Origin: Endocalyx cinctus
Lineage: Eukaryota; Ascomycota; Sordariomycetes; Amphisphaeriales; Apiosporaceae
Length of the DNA stretch: 64,000 nucleotides
Reading direction: 5' to 3'
NCBI GenBank assembly: GCA_001600455.1
Contig: BCKC01000001.1
Location: 2,134,441 to 2,198,440, forward strand
The notes under the pieces were generated by a model that made no database searches, was not told the origin of the DNA, and was given only the letters and a program-made list of their open reading frames with translations. This document shows, one piece after another, positions 58,227 to 64,000 of this stretch; within the stretch, counting starts at the first letter, position 1; the number at the start of each line of letters is the position of its first letter. Position numbers and translations under genes: made by a program.

Positions 58227-58418
58227 AATAGACTATACCGTGTGTTTTCATAGAGGGACATATTACTGCTATATCTATATTAATTTAGCATATGTATTTG
58301 AGTAGTGTGCGTATAGAATTTGTTAATAGATAGATAATAGATAACCAAAGTTTCTTTGTAAGAATACAGCGATGCAAGAAGCTGAAGTCAATTTATGAGG
58401 AAAAGAAAACACTCACGC

Positions 58419-60617
58419 CTATAACTTCTCAAACCTCACTGTCAGCCCGTCGACCGGTCTCAACGTCAAGCTCGGATTCGCAATCTCGATACCCCCCTTC
58501 CCGAGGCGCTCCTCCCCGCCGGTCAACAGCCTACCCTGACGCTCCATGCCGAGGAAGCGCCAGCGGCTGATGAGAGCGACGAGGACCGTCTTGATCTCAA
58601 GCCAGGCGAAATTTCTGCCCGGGCAGATGCGAGGACCCTGCAGGAAGGCCTGGTACGCGTAAGGGCTGGAGGCGTCTCCGGAGAGGGAATCCCACCGGTC
58701 CGGATCGAACTCGTCCGCGTCCGGGCCCCACACCAGCGGGTGTCGGTGCATGGTGCTGTTCAGCATCTCCAGATGCGTGCCTTTGGGGATGGCAACACCT
58801 TCGATTACGAGGTCGCGCTTGGCTACTCGGGCGGTTTGGAGGGCTGTTTTGTTTTCGTTAGTTCTTGAATGGATGATAAATGAGGTGAATGAGTAGTTAT
58901 TTAGAGGTAGGCGTGTGTGTGTTTATGTATTACTATTATTTTGGGCGTAACGGGTGTGATGATTAAATGATTACCCAAAAAAAAGGAGAAAACGTACCAG
59001 GACAGTACAGACGCAAGACCTCGCGAACGAAATTGTGCAGATAGGGAAGATTAGATATCTCGTCGTAGTTCGGCGAAGGGCTCTTTCTTAGTAAAGATTG
59101 TATCTCATCACGGAGGCGGTCCTGCACGTCATGGCGCGTTGCTAAGACATAGAGGCCAAAGGAAATGGTACCTGCCGAGGTTTCGTGACCTTCGTTAAGA
59201 TTTACTCGTCAGCTGTAGCTTCAAGTCAAATAATTGGTTAAATGTTTTTTTAAAAAGGGGTTTATCCAACCTGCTGACGTAAAGTTCATAAGCTGTAATG
59301 TGGTGTTCAACTATCAGCAAATAGAGCATGCGTAAATTCTAATATATCCTAAGCATAGTAAGATAAAAAAGAGGGAGAAAAAAAGCGAAGCAGGGGCATT
59401 CATTGACTCACATGGCCAGTAATATCCTCGATAGTCCAGATCTCCTGTCCCGTAGTCTTACGCTGCTCTTCGGCCACCTCGAGCATGTAAGTAAGCAAGT
59501 TGCGGGAGGCCATATATTCCGCGACCGTCTCTTCCGAGTCGCCGTCACCTTTTTCTTTAGTGTAGTGACGGTTATCGCGCAAGTCCTGGACCCGCCTCTC
59601 GATAATGTCGGCCAGCATCTTCTCGAGGTCGGCTTTGGCCCGCAAGAAAGCGCGGTTCGCCTCCAAGGGGAGGAACCCGCGCACGGGCAGGAACGCGTTG
59701 GCCACTAGGATGATCGCTCCGAGGTACGACGGGTGCAGTAGCTGTTCGTATAATTCCTGGAACCCGACGCCGTACCGCGCCGTCAGGGCCGACGGCTCGA
59801 CGCCGAAAACGCCGTTGCACATTATCTCGATCGCCGTTTGCGATACCACGCTGCACACTAGAGGCGTAAAGGTTCGCTCGTATTAGTATCCGAGTGTCTC
59901 TTCCACGTTTCTTTTCAGTATATACCCACCTTCGATGGATGAGTAAGGCTTTTCGCCGAGCGCCTTCTCGAACACGTTCGACAAATCCTCGGCCTTCTCC
60001 GTGAAGACGGGGAGGAGTTTCCTCACGCTCGGGACGGAGAGGGGATCGGCCAGCAGCCTCTTCTGCACCCTGTGGCGTTCGCCCTCGGTGAACAGGAGGC
60101 CGACGCCGGTGATAGGGGTGACGAGGCGGGCAAAGAACTCGGGCTTGGCGAAGTCGTAGCAGTGAGTCTGCAGGACCGCCTTGTGCGCCTCTAGGCTGTT
60201 CAACAGGAGAACCTCCCGCCCGGCGAACGAGAGGTACCGGATAAAGGGCGCCTCGGGCCACGAGCGCATCCATTGTATGGAAAGCGCGGTCGGGTCATCG
60301 GCCCGCATCTTCTCCAGCTCGTGGCCGAACAGAAAGTTGTGGTCCTAGAGCGAGGATATTAGTGCCTCTTGGACGAGTGAACCTGAAAATCGGCTGGCTT
60401 GTTTACCTACCTTAGGACCTTGTATATTTCTGAGGGGCGAGAAATAATTAGGGTAAAGGACAAAACGGTAACACTTGAGAGCTACATATTGAAAGATGTG
60501 AAGTAAGAAGAATTTCCACAGGAACGACCGTGGTGAAACAACACCTCCCTGGCCGGCCGAAGGATGTAGAGCCAAGAGCTCCAGGGCAGAGAGTCCGGCG
60601 CAAGCGGCGAAATCCAT
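58419..60617 (-). CDS. Cytochrome P450 monooxygenase
   Basis: Six exons: 60617-60411, 60344-59930, 59857-59412, 59292-59271 (22 nt), 59189-58998 and 58843-58419, giving 568 aa. The N-terminal hydrophobic stretch (SFLWKFFLLHIFQYVAL) anchors it in the ER, followed by a Pro-containing hinge (IQGPK). Oxygen-binding I-helix SAGHETSAG (Glu366-Thr367) spans the micro-exon/exon-5 junction. The ExxR pair is Glu420/Arg423 (EVLR). FDPDRW precedes the haem loop FLQGPRICPG with Cys501. All hallmarks are present, so it should be active with a reductase partner. The substrate is unknown; the CYP family was not assigned. Neighbours are a GT25 gene and SYG1, not a recognisable biosynthetic cluster core. Confidence 0.93.
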
Positions 60618-61981
60618 GTCTACAAGGAAATCTGTTCAAAGGACCTGCTGAATAACTATAACCGACCCTAACATCACAAAAAGGAGAATAAAAACCGAAA
60701 GATAGAAAAGACGTAAAAAGAAAAACCTCCAAGTTGGCCAGAGGGGTAGTATCTTGTTTATACATCATGTACGAAGACTTAGTGGTCATGCAGGATACGC
60801 AGGGTACGCAAATTACCACGTTGAGTGGTTGGAACAACGTCGTATCGAGATAGTCTCGCCTGGGAGTCATCTTATCTCCACAGCTAAACAGTCTTAAAAT
60901 CACATGTTTGATCTTGATATACAGCAGCAAACATACACGTCTGATGAACAGTCATGCAGGACGGGAAAACAAAAGTACATGTAGGGGTACTAGGTTAGGA
61001 ATGTATGCACCGGGGATTGATGTACGGAGTACGGATATATGTATTATACTTAGTTAAGTTACTTGATAAAAGCCATGCTGAAACCCGGGAACTACAACCA
61101 CATTAACTTACCGGCTTTAACTACCTAGTTCAAGTGACGAGTAAGTTTTTTTTCCCCTTTCCCCCTTTTTTATTTCTTCTTCTACATGAAATAATAAATT
61201 GTTGGGATAAAGGATGCGAGAGCTTACAGGAGTGGCGTTGGATTTGCGGATATAAGTAGGAGGTAAGCTGGTAAGTATTAAGTAGATAGGGTACTTAAGT
61301 AACTAATAGGCTGTTAAATAGGGGAGTAGCGTCTTTTAAGCTCGCTATATATTACTTACGTTAGGGTCCACCCAATCACCTACCTACAGTACATAGCTTC
61401 CCAGTCAGGTGTTTTTACCCCTCTACCCCTCTAACTCTCTCCACCAACCTTCACCTTATTAGTTCGCCAATCTTTCCACGACTGGTGAGATTTGGTTGTT
61501 TTGGAGATGTTTCGTCAAGAATATACTTTGAAGTCGGGTTTAAAGGTCGGACGTTTTCATCGTCATTTTCATTATCAAGATCATTATTGACTATTTATAA
61601 GCAGATCCCGTGTAAGACAACGTTCGTTTGGAGATTTGTTAATATCCGGAAAAGTTCCCAGCATATCTCGCAAGAAGTGACAGCCAGGTTGGCAATCGGC
61701 CAGAAAAACCCCCACGCAGGATTCAATCAAACCCACGATGATCACTTCACTGAGACGTAATTCGTACAAGAGAACACAGGGAGAGTCTCATAGTACAGGA
61801 TTCGTCAAAGTATTGGCTGAGCGCCTCTTATCTTCTAAGCGTGCCTACTTTTGTACAACTTCGTGAAGCACACTGCTCAAATGGATGGCTTAGTCTACAC
61901 TATCACTCAGCGGGGCCGGGGGCAGTGACGTAAAGTTAATGATATTACTAGCTGTATTTTTGTACTTCCCCCTTATCTCCC
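60618..61981. other. P450 promoter and spacer
   Basis: About 1.36 kb. Open frames at 60448-60930 (minus, overlapping the P450) and 61485-61760 (plus) have no family features. Poly-T near 61148. Confidence 0.55.
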
Positions 61982-63115
61982 TCATATCTCAGAAGGAGGT
62001 CGCATGCATCTATCATGAAAGAGTGCCTCACATCGGGCACTTTCCATGATGTTACCTGTAGTTCCCATCTCGCGTTCGAACTTAGTCTCGTCGAGAGCTG
62101 GGTTGCCTTGGCCGTCGCCGACATGTACCTGACTTAAGTAACCATCTTCGGATGATGGCTCATAATGGTTAAACACTTGGGGGTTAACGACTAGGCAACG
62201 CAGCCGACCTTCTCGGCAATGCGCGGATAAGCTAACATCAAAAGCTTCGTTCGCTCCCGTGCCCGTCAGGCTAAGCACCTTCTGGGCACCGCTCTTAGTC
62301 ACGCCGTACCCGAAGGTACACACAGTCTGTCGGGACGTCTGAATCAGTCGGTGGCCCTCCGCCAGCTTCTCCCGCAGAAATCGTTTCGACCAGCCCGAAT
62401 AAAGGGAGGTTTCACACCGAGTGTCGTCGCCGTACACACGCGGCTCCGGCATCCCGTCGTCGATGGCCGAGCCGCAGTGTCCGAGCCACAAGACATCCCA
62501 GCCGGCGCCGTAGGGCGTCAAGTCTTCGAGAGAAGTCTGCGTATAAAGCCGAACGTTATCCGATATCAGCTTCATCTGCTCTTTTATCCTCACATCCCAG
62601 TCCACGTCATCCTCTACGATAAAGGCCGTTTCCAATCCGGAGGCGACCACGTATTTGAGCAGATCGAGATGCGCCATCCACGCCGCAGCCGAACCCGGCC
62701 GGGGCAGGATAGAGCCCCGTTCTTTGCCGATGTTGGCGAACGCGTCGACCAACTCAGGCGGGTTTTGCGGCTGGGCCGGCACGGAGATCTCTAATCTGGT
62801 AAGCTGTGCTGCGGCGTCGAGACCTCGGGTGCGCCAGCTCGGTCCGGTAGATAGAGCTAGGATCTTTTGGAACTGCTCTCGAGGTTAGCACTCGTCGCGA
62901 GGGGAGGCGGTCTCCCGGATATGACTTACCCCTAGAGTTTTATTAGCGGCCGCGTCTCTTGGAGAAGATCTGGTCGTGGGAACGAATGATGATAGCCTGG
63001 TGTAGTCTTCGTCTTGGAGAAGCCGAACTGTCAAAACTATGGTGACTAGGACGATGCTTAGTAAATAAAAATATACACGCCCGCGTGATAGGTTATTCTG
63101 TATTATGGGAATCAT
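61982..63115 (-). CDS. GT25-family glycosyltransferase, type II membrane protein
   Basis: Exons 63115-62930 and 62872-61982 give 358 aa; the 57-bp intron is GTAAGT...GCAG, phase 0. A short cytoplasmic N-terminus is followed by one membrane anchor (YFYLLSIVLVTIVLTVRLL, about 16-34) and a lumenal domain. KILALSTGPSWRTRGLDAAA starts the catalytic fold; AAWMAHLDLLKYVV and AFIVEDDVDWD (acidic motif expected to bind metal-nucleotide sugar) follow, then GAGWDVLWLGHCG and SLSAHCREGRLRCLVVNPQVF. This is the layout of fungal Golgi proteins annotated as family 25 (LPS-biosynthesis-type) glycosyltransferases. Donor and acceptor unknown. Confidence 0.87.
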
Positions 63116-63832
63116 TTTCTGGAATCGATGCAGTTCAAGTTAGAAGTAGAGAATTGAAAAGGGCTCGATACCCAGGGTTGAGGAGAGAAGTCTCCTTCAT
63201 AATCCCTCGAATTACATAGGACCGATGTAGACTTAAGGCTGCTCAGAAGGTAACCGCCGACCTGACAATAAAAATAATTCAAGTGCTGGCCGATCATGAG
63301 CTTCCGTGTTGACGAGAAAAACGGCGGATATACGAAGAACGGGATAGGTGGTTGGAAGACTGTTGGCTGCAAGTATACATTCTGAAACTCAGCCTTTGAT
63401 TGGTTGTTTCTTCAGCTACTCTTAAACGTTATTGTTCATATGTTCATCCAATTCCCGACACTCTGGTGACGCGATAAGCGCCCACAATTTATTGGCCAGA
63501 ACTGCATTGAGCGCTTAATTCGTCTTGATATCAGTTCTCTGGGCTTTGAAGAGCGTGAAACCGACCTTGCAGAGTGAATGCTGTAATTAGCTGAAGCTGA
63601 ACCAACAAGACGCGATCAAGTCGGTGAAGGAACCGTGGAAAACTACTGATCCTGGCGGCCCGAGTAATAATATATTCCGATCTGTATATGAAATGGACAG
63701 TAAAGATGTGCGTGTATATATAGTCGATGTAGCTCGCGAGTGCCTAGCAATTTGTTCCCCTTTCTTTTCGAGCTGAGCCGCTTTCATTTTCAATATCTCG
63801 AGAGAATCGTATCCAATATACTTTTAGCAACG
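63116..63832. promoter_or_regulatory. Divergent promoter region, GT25 / secreted protein
   Basis: 717 bp between divergent genes. Nothing specific recognised. Confidence 0.5.
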
Positions 63833-64000
63833 ATGATGGATATGAGGATAGTATTCCTCACTTTCCTAATTGGTGCATGTTTTGTCATAGGCCAGGACAA
63901 CAGACCAACCGACCCTAACAATCACTTCATCTATCCACCGTTACCGGGCCCTCAATTCAGTAACGATCCATCTGTGTTTAGTTCAAATATAGCTTTCACC
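63833..64000 (+). CDS. Secreted or membrane-anchored protein, N-terminal part (3' end outside window)
   Basis: ATG at 63833, with two further in-frame Met codons at 63836 and 63842; 56 codons are visible. A signal peptide (RIVFLTFLIGACFVIGQD) is followed by DPNNHFIYPPLPGPQFSN, a start I associate with fungal extracellular proteins carrying a beta-sandwich and often a later membrane helix. Too short to assign. The window ends inside the gene. Confidence 0.7.
   Translation, partial: MMDMRIVFLTFLIGACFVIGQDNRPTDPNNHFIYPPLPGPQFSNDPSVFSSNIAFT

Overview
The window looks like nuclear DNA of a filamentous ascomycete (Pezizomycotina, most likely a Sordariomycete; Xylariales-like is a guess). The evidence is short introns (about 60-200 bp) with GTAAGT/GTATGT donors, CTAAC-type branch sites and YAG acceptors. 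The protein families also fit: a Zn2Cys6 regulator, DUF1996, an AltA1-type secreted protein, fungal GT25 and a Swa2-type auxilin. Intergenic DNA is AT-rich and full of homopolymers. I recognised no rRNA, tRNA, CRISPR array or intact transposon by eye. Gene models come from reading frames and splice signals only. Several frames that look longer begin at TTG/GTG, and I moved those starts to ATG.

Layout, 1-18 kb: 3' part of SAC3/GANP (+); an EF-hand MscS channel (+); a WW-domain, Q/P-rich prion-like protein (+); a mitochondrial Mmc1-like protein (-), divergent from the E2 enzyme UBC7 (+). 18-24.5 kb: a gene-poor block with the 3' part of an unrecognised two-exon gene (20487-21071) and scattered repeats. 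24.5-36 kb: Zn2Cys6 regulator (+), convergent with an MFS sugar transporter (-); a 2.8-kb spacer carrying a near-perfect 246-bp tandem duplication; an auxilin-like UBA/TPR/J protein (-).

36-54 kb: a 4-kb spacer; secreted DUF1996 protein (+); a 1249-aa single-pass membrane protein (+); ICln (-), divergent from a small coiled-coil protein (+); AltA1-like secreted protein (-); a small Ser-rich protein (-); a GH18 protein (-). The GH18 frame is only restored if its intron is a [D1,2] stwintron, one intron splitting the donor of another. 54.9-64 kb: SPX-EXS phosphate exporter SYG1/XPR1 (+); a six-exon cytochrome P450 with a 22-nt micro-exon (-); a GT25 glycosyltransferase (-); the start of a secreted protein (+) running off the end.

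Most genes are housekeeping (mRNA export, ERAD, clathrin uncoating, phosphate and volume homeostasis, mitochondria). The accessory flavour comes from secreted proteins, the regulator/transporter pair and the P450/GT25 pair. I see no convincing multigene novel system. The observations most worth a second look are the stwintron, the duplicated intron-like unit, and the cryptic gene inside the gene-poor block.
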